Positions 16,856-26,943 of a stretch of DNA of 64,000 nucleotides are shown piece by piece; position 1 is the first letter of the stretch, and each line of letters opens with the position of its first letter. Origin of the DNA: Gilliamella apis (GTDB taxonomy: Bacteria > Pseudomonadota > Gammaproteobacteria > Enterobacterales > Orbaceae); NCBI RefSeq assembly GCF_030758615.1, contig NZ_CP132381.1, positions 620,001 through 684,000 on the forward strand, written 5' to 3'. Both the position numbers and the translations under genes were made by a program. The notes under the pieces were generated by a model. That model was not told the DNA's origin, did no database searches, and worked only from the letters and a program-made list of their open reading frames with translations.

Positions 16856-18184
16856 ATGAAAGAAAGAACAACTGAATTGGTTGATGGTTTAAGGCATTCG
16901 GTACCTTATATTAATGCTCATCAAGGAAAAACTTTCGTTATTTTATTAACAGGTGCAGTGCTAAAGAGTCATAATTATGCAAGTATTATTAGTGACATTG
17001 GTTTATTGCATAGTTTAGGCATTAAATTGGTTATTGTGAATGGTGCTCGTAACCAAATAGATGAATCACTCAAAAGTCATAATATCCAACCTAGATATCA
17101 TAAAAATACTCGAATTACTGATGCAGCAACTTTAGACATTGTTAAACAGGTGACCGGATTATTACAGCTCAATATAACAGCAAGTTTATCAATGAGCTTA
17201 AATAATACGCCGTTACAAGGTGCACATATCAATGTTGTTAGCGGTAATTTTGTTATTGCACAGCCATTAGGTGTTGATGACGGAGTGGATTATTGTCACA
17301 CTGGGAAAATTCGGAGAATTAACAATGAGGCAATTGATGAACAATTGAACCGAGGATCAATTGTATTATTAGGGCCTGTAGGGGTATCAGTTACTGGTGA
17401 AAGTTTTAACTTATCGTCCGAAGATGTTGCCGCTGAAGTTGCTATTCGCCTTAAAGCTGAGAAATTAGTAAGCTTTTGTGCTGAGCAAGGTGTGCTTGAT
17501 GAAAACAATCATGTTATTACCGATCTGTTTCCGATTGATGCCGATAATTACGTTAATAACAAAGAGCAAAGTGGTAAGCATTTATCTAGTGAAGCGCGTT
17601 TTTTACGTGCTGCATCAAAAGCATGTCGCAATGGTGTGCGTCGTAGCCATTTAGTCAGTTATCTAGTGGATGGTTCTATTCTGCAAGAACTATTTTCTCG
17701 TGATGGTATTGGAACTCAAGTGTCAATGGAACATTCAGAACAAGTCCGTACCGCAACGATAAATGATATCGGTGGTATTTTAGAATTAATCCGTCCACTT
17801 GAAGAACAAGGTATTTTGGTTAAACGCTCAAGAGAACAGTTAGAAATTGAAATTGATAAATTTACCATTATTGAGCGTGATAATATGACGATTGGCTGTG
17901 CAGCTCTTTATCCATATCCGGAAGAAAAAATGGGCGAAATGGCTTGTGTAGCTATTCATCCTCAATACCGAAACTCGTCACGCGGTGATCTATTATTAGA
18001 AAAAATTGCAGAAACGGCTCACAATTTGGGGTTAGAAAAGATCTTTGTGTTGACTACTCGTAGTATTCACTGGTTTCGTGAAAAAGGCTTTAATCCAGCT
18101 GAAGTCGATGACCTGCCTATTAAAAAGAAACAACTTTATAATTATCAAAGAAATTCGAAAATTTTAATGTTTGATTTAGTTTAA
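16856..18184 (+). CDS. argA: N-acetylglutamate synthase ArgA
   Basis: First enzyme of arginine synthesis, acetylating glutamate with acetyl-CoA and normally inhibited by arginine. The 442-residue product is collinear with E. coli ArgA (443). An N-terminal amino-acid-kinase-like regulatory domain ([20 protein letters not shown] onward, [19 protein letters not shown]) is followed by a GNAT acetyltransferase domain ([36 protein letters not shown]). The ATG is preceded by GGTGGTG. Two ArgR boxes sit directly upstream, so repression by arginine-loaded ArgR is expected. A strong terminator follows. Confidence 0.97.
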   Translation: MKERTTELVDGLRHSVPYINAHQGKTFVILLTGAVLKSHNYASIISDIGLLHSLGIKLVIVNGARNQIDESLKSHNIQPRYHKNTRITDAATLDIVKQVTGLLQLNITASLSMSLNNTPLQGAHINVVSGNFVIAQPLGVDDGVDYCHTGKIRRINNEAIDEQLNRGSIVLLGPVGVSVTGESFNLSSEDVAAEVAIRLKAEKLVSFCAEQGVLDENNHVITDLFPIDADNYVNNKEQSGKHLSSEARFLRAASKACRNGVRRSHLVSYLVDGSILQELFSRDGIGTQVSMEHSEQVRTATINDIGGILELIRPLEEQGILVKRSREQLEIEIDKFTIIERDNMTIGCAALYPYPEEKMGEMACVAIHPQYRNSSRGDLLLEKIAETAHNLGLEKIFVLTTRSIHWFREKGFNPAEVDDLPIKKKQLYNYQRNSKILMFDLV

Positions 18185-18197
18185 CTATATCAAGTTT

Positions 18198-18230
18198 AAA
18201 AAGTCCAATTTATTCAAGTTGGACTTTTTT
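18198..18230 (+). terminator. terminator after argA
   Basis: AAAAAGTCCAA (18198-18208) pairs with TTGGACTTTTT (18219-18229), ending in a T-run, 13 bases after the argA stop. The A/T flanks make it usable on both strands; mutH converges from the right. Confidence 0.88.
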
Positions 18231-18417
18231 ATTTTGACTAAATATAAGATGGCCTAATTATTAATTTGAGATAAACGATAGCTATATCAATATCAATATC
18301 AATATGATTATATGCAGAAGATAAAAAATTGCTTATTGTTTATGGAAGAAATAGCATTATTGAAAATAGAAAAGATAAGCAAGATTAAAGGGGGATGAAT
18401 ACTATTGTTGACCCACT

Positions 18418-19092
18418 TTAAATATAACAATTCGCATTTTGCAAAATTTGTAACGTAAATGATTTTTTTAAATAAAATCCTCGTGGACGCGTTAATATAA
18501 TTTGGCCGTTTTCACCAATAGCTTCAGTTAAAGCTTTTCCATTAGCAGCTTTAGGACGGATCTGTAAATAAGTACCATAACAGGCAGTAATCTTTTCAAT
18601 CTGACCAAGTACAATCATATCCATCAACTCTTGCCAATCTTGTTTAAGTTGTTGCTCTTGTTGTTCAGTTGGTGTCCATAATATGGGGTGTCCAACTTTT
18701 CTCTGGGCTAATGGTATACTTCGTTCTCCTTCAATAGGGATCCACAGAACTTTACTTAGTTTATATTTCACATGGCTTGTTTCCCAAATTACACCATGAT
18801 TAGCCATTAAAGGGAGGACACTGACAAAAGTGGTTTCGAGTGGTTTACCTTGTTTGTTAACTGGAATGGTTTTTAATTCGATACCTAAATTAGCAAAATC
18901 ACGTTCGGCTTTACTACCAGCATTAGCACCTAAAAAAGTTTCAATTAAATTACCTACCCATCCTTTTTGTTTATTAAGATTAGCTGGAATAGCAATATTT
19001 AAATAGTTAGCGATCTCACCGAAACTATAACCTGCAGCGAGTCTGGCTCGGTTTAATAATTCTTGTTCATTGCAAGGTTGGAAATTTTTCAT
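18418..19092 (-). CDS. mutH: DNA mismatch repair endonuclease MutH
   Basis: Nicks the unmethylated strand at hemimethylated GATC during MutS/MutL-directed repair. The product has 224 residues (E. coli 229). The catalytic set is seen as Asp65, Glu72 and Lys74 in [18 protein letters not shown], with [10 protein letters not shown] and TWETSH-like [10 protein letters not shown] following and [16 protein letters not shown] near the end. Its presence implies a Dam methylase and methyl-directed repair in this organism. It is a single minus-strand gene; an AAGA-type weak ribosome site precedes the ATG at 19092. Confidence 0.96.
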   Translation of the reverse strand: MKNFQPCNEQELLNRARLAAGYSFGEIANYLNIAIPANLNKQKGWVGNLIETFLGANAGSKAERDFANLGIELKTIPVNKQGKPLETTFVSVLPLMANHGVIWETSHVKYKLSKVLWIPIEGERSIPLAQRKVGHPILWTPTEQQEQQLKQDWQELMDMIVLGQIEKITACYGTYLQIRPKAANGKALTEAIGENGQIILTRPRGFYLKKSFTLQILQNANCYI

Positions 19093-19166
19093 TTAATCTG
19101 TTTTAAATAACTTTAATCATATCCACAACTCATTATATTGGCTGTGGATATTAAAATAAATCATTA

Positions 19167-19715
19167 TTAACTTAGTTTTTCAACCCAATTAGTATAACTA
19201 TTAATGATCAATGAAAGAAATGCTTTAGTTTTTTCACTAATATCATCATTTTCATCAAAAGCACTGTTAATATTACCAATATAAGCTTCTGGTTGTTGTA
19301 GTGTTGGCATATCAAGAAAAACGAATGATTGTCGTAATTGATGGTTTGCACCAAAACCACCAATAGCACCTTGAGAGACAGAAACTACCGCAGCTGGTTT
19401 TTGCGACCAAACACTTTTACCATAAGGGCGAGAACCCACATCTAAAGCATTTTTAATCACTGCCGGCAAGCCTCGATTATACTCTGGTGTCACAAATATA
19501 ACACCATCACAATTGGCAATTTGTTGACGAAAACGTTCATAAGATTTGGGTGGTGAATCTACATCAATATCTTCGTTATAAAACGGTAAATCACCAATCT
19601 CAATAATATTTAAAGAAAGTGATTGTGGCGCTATCTGTTGTAATACTTTTGCGACTTTTAAATTGTAGGAATCTTTACGTAAACTACCAACAAGTACAGC
19701 AATTTTTTTACTCAT
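19167..19715 (-). CDS. NAD(P)H-dependent FMN reductase
   Basis: A flavodoxin-fold quinone/FMN reductase of the NADPH_dep_FMN_red family, like E. coli ChrR/YieF. Markers are LVGSLRKDSYN (flavin phosphate loop) and TPEYNRGLPAVIKNALD. The frame is open from an upstream ATG at 19751, but I choose the ATG at 19715 (MSKKIAVL), which has AAGGGAG eight bases upstream; the product is 182 residues. Physiological substrates are uncertain (quinones, chromate, azo compounds and FMN are known for the family). It lies next to dps on the same strand, a plausible oxidative-stress pairing. Confidence 0.85.
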   Translation of the reverse strand: MSKKIAVLVGSLRKDSYNLKVAKVLQQIAPQSLSLNIIEIGDLPFYNEDIDVDSPPKSYERFRQQIANCDGVIFVTPEYNRGLPAVIKNALDVGSRPYGKSVWSQKPAAVVSVSQGAIGGFGANHQLRQSFVFLDMPTLQQPEAYIGNINSAFDENDDISEKTKAFLSLIINSYTNWVEKLS

Positions 19716-19796
19716 TTGTAATTCTCCCTTATTCAAAAGATAAAGAGACACAATATGTGTCTCTTATTCGGGATGAGCACTCCTAGCCACTAGATT

Positions 19797-20333
19797 TTAG
19801 TGACCAGAAGAGTCCAATTTACGGCCTGTTTCAAATAAGAACCATGCGCGTTTTTCAGTTTGATCTATCCATTCTTCAATTAAACTTGCTGTTGCCGAGT
19901 CATTATATTTATCACAAATATCATGGGCTACACGCATACGAGTAGTAAGTTTAATATTATCTTGGCAGAGTTCAGCTATCATATCCGATGGTTCAACAAA
20001 ATCAGCATCGTTATCAGAGATACTCTGTAATTTTGAAATATGACCAATTGAACGTAGAGTTGTACCGCCTAATTTCCGGACACGTTCAGCAATTGGATCA
20101 GTCATTGCAAATAACTCTTCTCCATGATCATCTAACATTAAATGATAATCACGAAAATGAGGACCACTTACATGCCAATGAAAGTTTTTGGTTTTTAAAT
20201 ATAAAGCAAATACATCTGCTAATACAGAGTTCATGGCACCGGAAATATCTTTTGATGCCTTTTGACCTAAATCAGTTGGAAACAAAATAGCTGCTTGTTG
20301 TAGCTTTTTTGCCGAAGTCGTACTTTTAGCCAT
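19797..20333 (-). CDS. dps: Dps-family ferritin-like DNA-protection protein
   Basis: A miniferritin that stores iron, consumes peroxide and can coat DNA in starved cells; it forms a 12-subunit shell. From the ATG at 20333 (AGGAG upstream, product MAKSTTSAKK) it has 178 residues; the longer frame to 20396 has no ribosome site. Ferroxidase ligands align with the family: His52 in NFHWHV, His64 and Asp68 in DYHLMLDDHG, and Asp79/Glu83 in TDPIAERV. The lysine-containing N-terminal tail fits DNA binding. An OxyR-like pattern lies upstream at 20409-20445. Confidence 0.92.
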   Translation of the reverse strand: MAKSTTSAKKLQQAAILFPTDLGQKASKDISGAMNSVLADVFALYLKTKNFHWHVSGPHFRDYHLMLDDHGEELFAMTDPIAERVRKLGGTTLRSIGHISKLQSISDNDADFVEPSDMIAELCQDNIKLTTRMRVAHDICDKYNDSATASLIEEWIDQTEKRAWFLFETGRKLDSSGH

Positions 20334-20408
20334 ATTAGATTCTCCTGTTAATTGAAAAGTAAAATAACTTTGTAATATCAAATTACGCCAACTCATCAGT
20401 AAAAAACA

Positions 20409-20445
20409 GTCATTATTAACTATTGCTGTTATATTAATAGTCTAT
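20409..20445 (-). promoter_or_regulatory. OxyR-like site upstream of dps
   Basis: Read on the minus strand, ATAG-N7-ATAT-N7-ATAG-N7-TGAC repeats the four-tetramer, 7-base-spaced layout of the E. coli OxyR motif (ATAG/CTAT alternating). Tetramers 1 and 3 are perfect, 2 has one mismatch and 4 has three. It lies about 80-110 bases upstream of the dps start. Chance is a real alternative in AT-rich DNA. Confidence 0.3.
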
Positions 20446-20867
20446 GGATAAATTAATCAAAAAAATATTTACTAAATCGTTAAAAATCAATTTCAAAATA
20501 ATAATTAATTTTGCAAATTATGATCAAATTAAAGCCATTTTAAATCATTTATAGCATCAATATTTTTATAAATTAGATAATTAAATTTATTTGTTAAACT
20601 AATATTTGTTGACTTACTTTAACTCTGAATGACAATCTTGACTGATGCTATTTACTATTTTTAAAAATCTAAAATCATGAGATAAGCAAAATAATTATAA
20701 ATATATAAATCAAAAAAATTGAGGAAAGGGGTTTTTTAGCCTGAAATTATTGGTTAAATTTGGTAACAAACGCTACATTTTTACTATTATATTAAAATTG
20801 TTCTAAATTGTTACCAGTTTTTTACTGAATAGCGTTATGGAATTTTCGAGTATATGTTTTTTGGAAA

Positions 20868-20901
20868 GTCGTTATTATTTAATCTCTTAAATAATAACGA
20901 C
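20868..20901 (-). terminator. perfect 15-bp hairpin beyond serA
   Basis: GTCGTTATTATTTAA (20868-20882) pairs perfectly with TTAAATAATAACGAC (20887-20901), loop TCTC. On the minus strand it lies 25 bases after the restored serA stop and is followed by only TTTCC, so it is a likely but not classical terminator. Confidence 0.55.
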
Positions 20902-20925
20902 CCAAATCATTTTTAATGATAAAAA

Positions 20926-22166
20926 TTAAAACAATAATCTTGCTCGAATTGTACCTGTAACACTTTTCAGCTTAATTAATAACTCTTCGGCTTTATTTTG
21001 TTCAACTCTATCAATATCAATAACGACATAACCTATTTTAGCATCAGTTTGTAGATATTGGGCAGAAATATTTAGACCTTGTTCAGCAAATAATGTATTG
21101 ATAGCCGTTAATACCCAGGTTGATTATGGTGAATATTGATAAAACGGCTTGAACCTTTTGCTGGAATCGGTAATGAAGCTTCAGGGAAGTTAACCGCTGA
21201 AAGGGTTGCACCAGTATCGGAATATTTCGCTAATTTAGTTGCAACCTCAATACCGATATTTTCTTGTGCTTCACTGGTTGAACCGCCAATATGAGGAGTA
21301 ATAATAACATTATCAAATTTACATAAAGGTGATTCAAAAGGATCATTATTGGTAGCAGGTTCCGTTGGGAAAACGTCAATTGCAGCACCGCTTAGTTTAT
21401 TGGTTTCTAAAGCTTGTGTTAGCGCTTCGATATCAATCACGCTACCACGTGATGCATTGAGCAATATTGCACCTGTTTTCATCATATCAATTTCAGGCTG
21501 GCTAATCATTTTAATTGTGGTTGGATTTTCTGGAACATGCATACTGACAATATCACTGATAGCAAGTAATTCTCGCATTGTTGGAATTTGTTTGGCATTT
21601 CCTAGTGATAATTTGGTTTCAATATCATAAAAAAAGACATTCATTCCTAATGATTCAGCTAATACACTCAATTGGCTACCAATATGACCATAACCAATGA
21701 TACCTAAATTTTTACCTCGAGCTTCGTGCGAACCTGTGGCTAGTTTATTCCATTTACCCTGATGGGCTTTAGCGTTAGCTTCAGGTACTCGGCGAAGTAA
21801 TAATATTGCTTCAGCTAATACCAGCTCTGCTACAGAGCGAGTATTTGAAAATGGCGCATTAAAAACCGGAATACCTTTAACCGTCGCTGCGTCAAGTTCA
21901 ACTTGATTAGTACCAATACAAAAACAACCAATACCGGCTAATTTTGGCGCTGCATCGATAATCTCTTTAGTTAAATGGGTTCTGGAACGAATACCAATAA
22001 ATCTGGCATCTTTTAAAGCTGTTTCAAGCTCAGATTTCGATAGTGCGCCCTTATGATACTCAATGTTGTTAAAGCCCGCCGATTTAAGTGTTTCAACTGC
22101 ACTAGGGTGGATACCTTCAAGTAATAGAAACTTGTTTTCGTCTTTCGTTAATGCCTGAACAGCCAT
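20926..22166 (-). pseudogene. serA: serA, phosphoglycerate dehydrogenase, frameshifted before the ACT domain
   Basis: Oxidises 3-phosphoglycerate, the committed step of serine synthesis; in E. coli serine inhibits through the C-terminal ACT domain. From ATG 22166 (AGAGAGG upstream) the frame gives 352 residues with the NAD-binding and catalytic domains (GIIGYGHIGSQLSVLAESLG, RGSVID, HIGGSTSEAQ) and ends prematurely at INIHHNQPGY. The missing part follows at once in another frame: VLTAINTLFAEQGLNISAQ and so on to VTGTIRARLLF and a TAA at 20926. One extra G in the CCC/GGG run at 21114-21116 restores a 413-residue SerA (E. coli 410). The truncated form should keep the catalytic domains but lose serine feedback. 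Error or true frameshift cannot be told apart from sequence. Confidence 0.9.
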
Positions 22167-22235
22167 TTATTCCTCTCTATGCTTAATATTTTAATTAATT
22201 GTAAACACAAAATTATCCATTAAAAATGCAATCTT

Positions 22236-22895
22236 TTATTTTGTTAATTCTTTTACACCAGAACTAGTACCGACTAAGGCAATATCAGCCCCTTTATTGG
22301 CAAATAATCCAACAGTAACTACTCCAGCAATGCTGTTAATACGATTTTCCAGTTCTATTGGCTTGGCAATAACAAGATCATGAACATCTAAAATGACATT
22401 ACCATTATCGGTAATAACACCTTGGCGATAAATTGGTTTTCCACCAAGTTTGAACAATTCTCTAGCAACATAAGAACGAGCCATAGGAATGACTTCTACT
22501 GGTAAAGGAAATTTGCCAAGGACATCGACAACTTTAGATTCATCAACGATACAAATAAACTGCTTAGCTAAAGCTGATACGATTTTTTCACGGGTTAGTG
22601 CTGCTCCACCACCTTTAATCATTTGCATATGATGATTAATTTCGTCGGCACCATCGACATAAATATCTAAGCTATCTACTTCATTACAGTCTAATACGGG
22701 AATTCCATAGCTTTTTAATTTTTTAGTTGATGCTTCTGAGCTAGAGACAGTTCCTTTTATCTGATCTTTTATTGTCGCAAGTGCATCAATAAAGTGCGCC
22801 GCAGTAGACCCAGTTCCTACGCCAACCAATGAATCAGGCTTAACATATTTTAGCGCTGACCAGCCTACAGCCTTTTTTAGTTCATCTTGTGTCAT
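22236..22895 (-). CDS. rpiA: ribose-5-phosphate isomerase A
   Basis: Interconverts ribose-5-phosphate and ribulose-5-phosphate in the pentose phosphate pathway. The ATG at 22895 gives [20 protein letters not shown], matching the E. coli start and length (219 residues), with GGTGA upstream; a frame extending to 22928 is not needed. Signatures: [33 protein letters not shown] and the C-terminal [10 protein letters not shown]. It lies just upstream of serA on the same strand and divergent from argP, the same arrangement as in E. coli. Confidence 0.97.
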   Translation of the reverse strand: MTQDELKKAVGWSALKYVKPDSLVGVGTGSTAAHFIDALATIKDQIKGTVSSSEASTKKLKSYGIPVLDCNEVDSLDIYVDGADEINHHMQMIKGGGAALTREKIVSALAKQFICIVDESKVVDVLGKFPLPVEVIPMARSYVARELFKLGGKPIYRQGVITDNGNVILDVHDLVIAKPIELENRINSIAGVVTVGLFANKGADIALVGTSSGVKELTK

Positions 22896-23106
22896 GATAT
22901 CACCGTATGTAAATATGATTTTGATCAAAAAAATTTTAAAATTTTAAAAGCAAAATTGTTCAATATATGGCATAGTAACCAATTGGAAAGCAAAAATCAT
23001 TAGTATTTTAAGAAAATCTATAAAGTTTTAGATCGATTTCAAATTTTTTGCAAAATAAAAATAGCTTGAATGACCAAGCAAAGATCAAATCATTAGTAAA
23101 GAGATT

Positions 23107-24012
23107 ATGAAGCGTCCAGATTATAGAGCACTACAAGCATTAGATGCAGTGATAAAAGAACGAGGATTTGAACGAGCGGCCGATAAACTGTGTATTACAC
23201 AACCAGCGGTTTCGCAACGTATTAAGCAATTGGAAAGCTTTTTTGGTCAGCAACTATTAGTACGAACTATTCCTCCAAAAGCGACCAAACAAGGCGAGCA
23301 TCTTCTCGGATTATTGCATCAAGTTGAATTATTAGAGCAGCAATGGTTAGGTGATAATGAACAAAATACTACCCCATTGTCACTATCAATTGCTATTAAT
23401 GCTGATTCGTTAGCAACATGGTTTTTACCAGCATTAAAACCAGTTCTTGATAAAAATATTTTACGTTTTGATATTCAAGTTAAAGATGAAGAGCATACCT
23501 TAGAACTTTTACGTTTAGGTACTGTTGTTGCGGCAATTAGTATTCAACCAAATCCTTTACCAGGATGTTTATCAGATTTATTAGGCGCATTAGATTATAT
23601 CTTTGTTGCTTCGCCCGAATTTGCAAAAAAATATTTTCCGAATGGGGTAACCCGTTCATCACTTTTAAAAGCACCAGCGGTCGCTTTTGATCACTTAGAC
23701 GATATGCATCAAGCCTTTTTACAGGAAAATTTTAATTTGACACCAGGCAGTGTAATTTGCCATATCACTAGTTCGTCAGAAGCTTTTGTTCAGTTAGCTA
23801 AACAAGGTTCTGCATGTTGTATGATTCCTATGTTACAAGTAGAGCAAGAGTTAAAAACAGGGGAATTAGTTAATTTAACTGAAGGTTTATTCCAAAGACG
23901 GATGCTGTATTGGCATCGCTTTGCTCCTGAAAGTAGTGTAATGCAAAATATTTCCGAAACGTTAATTCGTTATGCGCAGCGTATATTATCTCAGCCTGCG
24001 GAACGAAAATAA
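23107..24012 (+). CDS. argP: LysR-type regulator ArgP (IciA)
   Basis: In E. coli ArgP activates the lysine/arginine exporter gene argO and other lysine-sensitive genes, including dapB and gdhA. The 301-residue product starts [20 protein letters not shown], with the helix-turn-helix around residues 18-40 ([20 protein letters not shown]), and is collinear with ArgP to [15 protein letters not shown] near the C-terminus. It is divergent from rpiA across a 211-base gap. No argO or dap gene occurs in this window, so its targets lie elsewhere. Confidence 0.94.
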   Translation: MKRPDYRALQALDAVIKERGFERAADKLCITQPAVSQRIKQLESFFGQQLLVRTIPPKATKQGEHLLGLLHQVELLEQQWLGDNEQNTTPLSLSIAINADSLATWFLPALKPVLDKNILRFDIQVKDEEHTLELLRLGTVVAAISIQPNPLPGCLSDLLGALDYIFVASPEFAKKYFPNGVTRSSLLKAPAVAFDHLDDMHQAFLQENFNLTPGSVICHITSSSEAFVQLAKQGSACCMIPMLQVEQELKTGELVNLTEGLFQRRMLYWHRFAPESSVMQNISETLIRYAQRILSQPAERK

Positions 24013-24095
24013 CTGTCGCATAAACTATTTTTTAGCTAACTAAAATGTCGCTTTAACTATTTTATTACCAACTAGCAAATTTATAGAACTAAAAG

Positions 24096-25166
24096 ATGAG
24101 CCAATTGAAAAACGATCGTTACTTACGCGCATTACAGTGTTTGCCGGTAGATTACACGCCAGTTTGGATGATGCGTCAAGCTGGTCGCTATTTGCCTGAA
24201 TATCGACAGCTTAGAGCAAAAGCCGGCGATTTTATGACAATGTGTCAAACGCCAGAACTCGCATGTGAAGTGACTTTACAACCGTTGCGACGCTTTGAAC
24301 TTGATGCCGCAATTATCTTTTCTGATATCTTAACCATTCCCGATGCTATGGGACTTGGATTGTATTTTGAAGCTGGTGAAGGCCCCAAATTCGAAAAAAC
24401 AATTTCTAGTTTGGTAGATATAGAACAATTGCCAATACCCGATCCAGAACAATCACTTAAATATGTGATGGATGCCATTCGTTTAACTAAGCAAGAGTTG
24501 GCCGGTAAAGTACCCTTAATCGGCTTTTCAGGTAGTCCATGGACATTAGCTACTTATATGATTGAAGGTGGCAGTAGTAAAGCTTTTACAAAAATAAAGA
24601 AAATGCTTTATTGCGAACCAAAAGCGTTACATCTATTATTGGAAAAATTGGCTAATAGTGTGGCACTGTATCTAAATGCACAAATTGATGCCGGAGCGCA
24701 AGCGATTATGATATTTGATACTTGGGGCGGAGTACTTAGCCATCAGAGTTATCGTGAATTTTCTTTGCATTATATGCAATTAATTCTTTCGCAATTAAAG
24801 CGTGGTAAGAAAAGTAACAATATTACTTCTTATGTCCCTGTTACGCTATTTACCAAAGGGGGGGGATTATGGTTGGATACAATTTGTAAATCAGGAAGTG
24901 ATGCAATAGGTGTTGATTGGACTGTAGATTTGAATCTAATTGCTCAAAAGGGTAATATTGCTGTACAAGGTAATTTAGATCCTTCAATATTGTACGCAAA
25001 TGAAGAAACCATAGAGTCTCAAGTTGAATCGGTACTAACTGATTTTGGTCACTATAATGGCCATATTTTTAATTTGGGGCATGGTATTCATCAAGATACA
25101 CCCATTGAACATGTACAATATTTAGTAAAAGCAGTACATCAACAGTCCAAAAGGTTCCACTTATGA
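24096..25166 (+). CDS. hemE: uroporphyrinogen decarboxylase
   Basis: Removes four carboxyl groups from uroporphyrinogen III to give coproporphyrinogen III in heme synthesis. The 356-residue product (E. coli 354) has the substrate signature [16 protein letters not shown], the catalytic Asp in [30 protein letters not shown] and NLGHGI near the end. A few extra residues lie between the [10 protein letters not shown] helix and the PVTLF strand. Its TGA overlaps the yjaG ATG by four bases. The order hemE-yjaG-hupA is as in E. coli, with nfi absent. Confidence 0.97.
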   Translation: MSQLKNDRYLRALQCLPVDYTPVWMMRQAGRYLPEYRQLRAKAGDFMTMCQTPELACEVTLQPLRRFELDAAIIFSDILTIPDAMGLGLYFEAGEGPKFEKTISSLVDIEQLPIPDPEQSLKYVMDAIRLTKQELAGKVPLIGFSGSPWTLATYMIEGGSSKAFTKIKKMLYCEPKALHLLLEKLANSVALYLNAQIDAGAQAIMIFDTWGGVLSHQSYREFSLHYMQLILSQLKRGKKSNNITSYVPVTLFTKGGGLWLDTICKSGSDAIGVDWTVDLNLIAQKGNIAVQGNLDPSILYANEETIESQVESVLTDFGHYNGHIFNLGHGIHQDTPIEHVQYLVKAVHQQSKRFHL

Positions 25167-25756
25167 TTAAAAATCCAGTTCAATTAAGAATAGCAAAGTT
25201 AGCTGTTTGGCAACAGCGTTTATTCATGGTTTGCTTATGTGAACGAATGTATCCAAACTTTGTTTATTATTGCCATTTACAACAAGATGAACAATCAGCT
25301 GTTGGTTTTAAAAAAATTCTTGATTTAATTTGGGAGTCATTATTAGTAGAAAATGTTAAAATCAATTTCGATTTACAACTCGAAAAACTGGAATTGATAA
25401 TTCCAATCCTCAATGAAGATAGTCCGTATATGGTTTATCCGGCTATTGATGCTTGTCAGGCGCTGAGTGAGATTTTACATTCTTATATCAGTGGTGAAAT
25501 AGTCGAACATTCGGCTAAAGTGAGTAGTATCTCGGCAACAACGGTAGCTGAATTTGAAATGACAAGGGACAATATTGAACTTTCGGAGCAAGAACAATCG
25601 CAATTACCTAGTGTTATTGAAGAGTTTGACTTACAATGGGATATTTTTCGATTATTAAGTAATGAAAACAATGAAATGATTGATCTAATTAAAGGCTTAA
25701 AGGAGGATATAAGATCTACTAAAACGAGTAATATTGGTGTTTTTTTGAGCGATTAA
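25163..25756 (+). CDS. yjaG: DUF416 protein YjaG
   Basis: A 197-residue protein collinear with E. coli YjaG (196 residues): [38 protein letters not shown] and LIKGL near the C-terminus. The family has no established function. It is helical and acidic, with no membrane segment or signal peptide, so it should be cytoplasmic. It is coupled to hemE by an ATGA overlap and lies just upstream of hupA. Confidence 0.9.
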   Translation: MIKNPVQLRIAKLAVWQQRLFMVCLCERMYPNFVYYCHLQQDEQSAVGFKKILDLIWESLLVENVKINFDLQLEKLELIIPILNEDSPYMVYPAIDACQALSEILHSYISGEIVEHSAKVSSISATTVAEFEMTRDNIELSEQEQSQLPSVIEEFDLQWDIFRLLSNENNEMIDLIKGLKEDIRSTKTSNIGVFLSD

Positions 25757-25933
25757 ATCGCTTACGGAGTGATTTTTTTAATTTTTATTAAATTTTTCTT
25801 TAACATTACACAAATATAGACTACATTTAACAGCAATGTAATCTGAATGATGTTTACAGAAGCAAAATTAAGTGATTAAATTTTGCTAAAAATGTTAACT
25901 TTAACAATAAAATAAATATGTAAGGATATATCC

Positions 25934-26206
25934 ATGAATAAAACAGAACTTGTAGATGCTATCGCTAGTAAAGCTGATATTACTAAAGTTGCCGCTAAAA
26001 CAGCGTTAGAAGCAACTCTTGCTGCTATCACTGAATCACTAAAAGCTGGTGAGCCGGTTCAACTAGTTGGTTTTGGTACATTTAAAGTTAATGCTCGTAA
26101 AGCTCGTACTGGTCGTAATCCAAAAACTGGTAAAGAAATTAAAATTGCAGCAAGCAAAGTACCAGCATTTGTTTCTGGTAAAAGCTTAAAAGAAGCAATC
26201 AAATAA
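25934..26206 (+). CDS. hupA: DNA-binding protein HU-alpha
   Basis: A 90-residue nucleoid protein with the HU signature [21 protein letters not shown], the arm segment that inserts into the minor groove, and the N-terminal [11 protein letters not shown] dimerisation helices. It matches HupA better than HupB, and the position after hemE-yjaG is the HupA locus. The 177-base upstream gap should contain its own promoter. Two hairpins follow. Confidence 0.96.
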   Translation: MNKTELVDAIASKADITKVAAKTALEATLAAITESLKAGEPVQLVGFGTFKVNARKARTGRNPKTGKEIKIAASKVPAFVSGKSLKEAIK

Positions 26207-26225
26207 TATTATTGTTTGCTTTTTT

Positions 26226-26243
26226 CCTATCATTATTGATAGG
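26226..26243 (+). terminator. hairpin 1 after hupA
   Basis: CCTATCA (26226-26232) / TGATAGG (26237-26243), loop TTAT, 19 bases beyond the hupA stop. T-rich sequence precedes it rather than follows, so it may protect the transcript end more than terminate. Confidence 0.45.
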
Positions 26244-26252
26244 GTAGCATCA

Positions 26253-26281
26253 AAGGCCATACATGGATAAGTTATGGCCTT
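26253..26281 (+). terminator. hairpin 2 after hupA
   Basis: AAGGCCATA (26253-26261) pairs with TATGGCCTT (26273-26281) over an 11-base loop, followed by GTTGTTAAT. A GC-rich stem in AT-rich DNA, with a weak U-tail. Confidence 0.55.
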
Positions 26282-26372
26282 GTTGTTAATATATCAAATT
26301 CTCTTCTTTTTTATTCTTCAGTCTATTAATTTTTCATAATTATTATCAATCTTTATCAATATCAATTGTTAT

Positions 26373-26858
26373 TTAAGTGGTTAATTTGCTAAATTTGGCA
26401 TTCAATAGATTGGCTAAATCATATGGGGATATTTCGATTTCTAATCCTCGTTTGCCACCTGAAACTAACATTGTTTGGTACTGTTTAGCACTAATATCAA
26501 TCAGTGTCGGTAATAATTTTTTTTGACCCAATGGGCTGATTCCACCCACTACATAACCAGTCGTTTTTTGTGCTAAATGTGGATCAGCCAACTCAATTTT
26601 TTTACAATCTAGTATTTTAGCAACTTGTTTTAGATCTAAAGAACAATCAACAGGCAGAACACAAACTGCCAATGTCTTATTATCACCATTGATGCTCACG
26701 ATTAAGGTTTTAAATATTTGACCGGTAACAATATTAAGTTCTAATCCAAGTTTATTGGCAGCTTCTTGACCATAACGAGTCTGATCGGCATCGTGCTGAT
26801 ATTGATGAATATTAAATTTTATTTTCTGATTTTTTAGTAATCTAATGGCTGGCGTCAT
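26373..26858 (-). CDS. ybaK: Cys-tRNA(Pro) deacylase YbaK
   Basis: Hydrolyses cysteine mischarged on tRNA-Pro by prolyl-tRNA synthetase; acts in trans as a proofreading partner of ProS. The 161-residue product (E. coli 159) has the conserved lysine at residue 50 in IFKTLIV, the GYVVGGISPLGQKK loop and SGGKRGLEIE near the end. Its partner proS is also in this window (40037-41752). It is on the minus strand after the membrane protein at 26.9 kb and separated from it by a 12-bp hairpin. Confidence 0.94.
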   Translation of the reverse strand: MTPAIRLLKNQKIKFNIHQYQHDADQTRYGQEAANKLGLELNIVTGQIFKTLIVSINGDNKTLAVCVLPVDCSLDLKQVAKILDCKKIELADPHLAQKTTGYVVGGISPLGQKKLLPTLIDISAKQYQTMLVSGGKRGLEIEISPYDLANLLNAKFSKLTT

Positions 26859-26905
26859 AATAATAACCGTAACATAAAGATTTTCGGTGAGAATTAGAAA
26901 TTAAT

Positions 26906-26935
26906 AATCCCTATTAAATTTTATTAATAGGGATT
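26906..26935 (-). terminator. 12-bp hairpin between the membrane protein gene and ybaK
   Basis: AATCCCTATTAA (26906-26917) pairs perfectly with TTAATAGGGATT (26924-26935). On the minus strand it sits 9 bases after the membrane-protein stop and is followed by ATTAATTTC. Confidence 0.6.
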
Positions 26936-26943
26936 AATGATAA

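Larger units (their letters stand above)
20334..20925. other. long noncoding region between dps and serA
   Basis: About 590 bases between the dps start and the restored serA stop. It holds the dps upstream region with an OxyR-like pattern and a perfect 15-bp hairpin (20868-20901). The rest (about 20450-20860) is very AT-rich and shows no gene, tRNA or clear RNA motif. In E. coli ssrS and fau lie beside serA; I could not see a 6S-like sequence here. Confidence 0.6.

Noticed and set aside
18285..18302. Three tandem TATCAA hexamers downstream of argA
   Set aside because: Only three copies in noncoding AT-rich DNA; too short to call a functional repeat.
20334..20867. 6S RNA (ssrS) expected near serA by E. 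coli synteny
   Set aside because: No long self-complementary, GC-balanced 6S-like sequence is visible; the region is almost pure AT.
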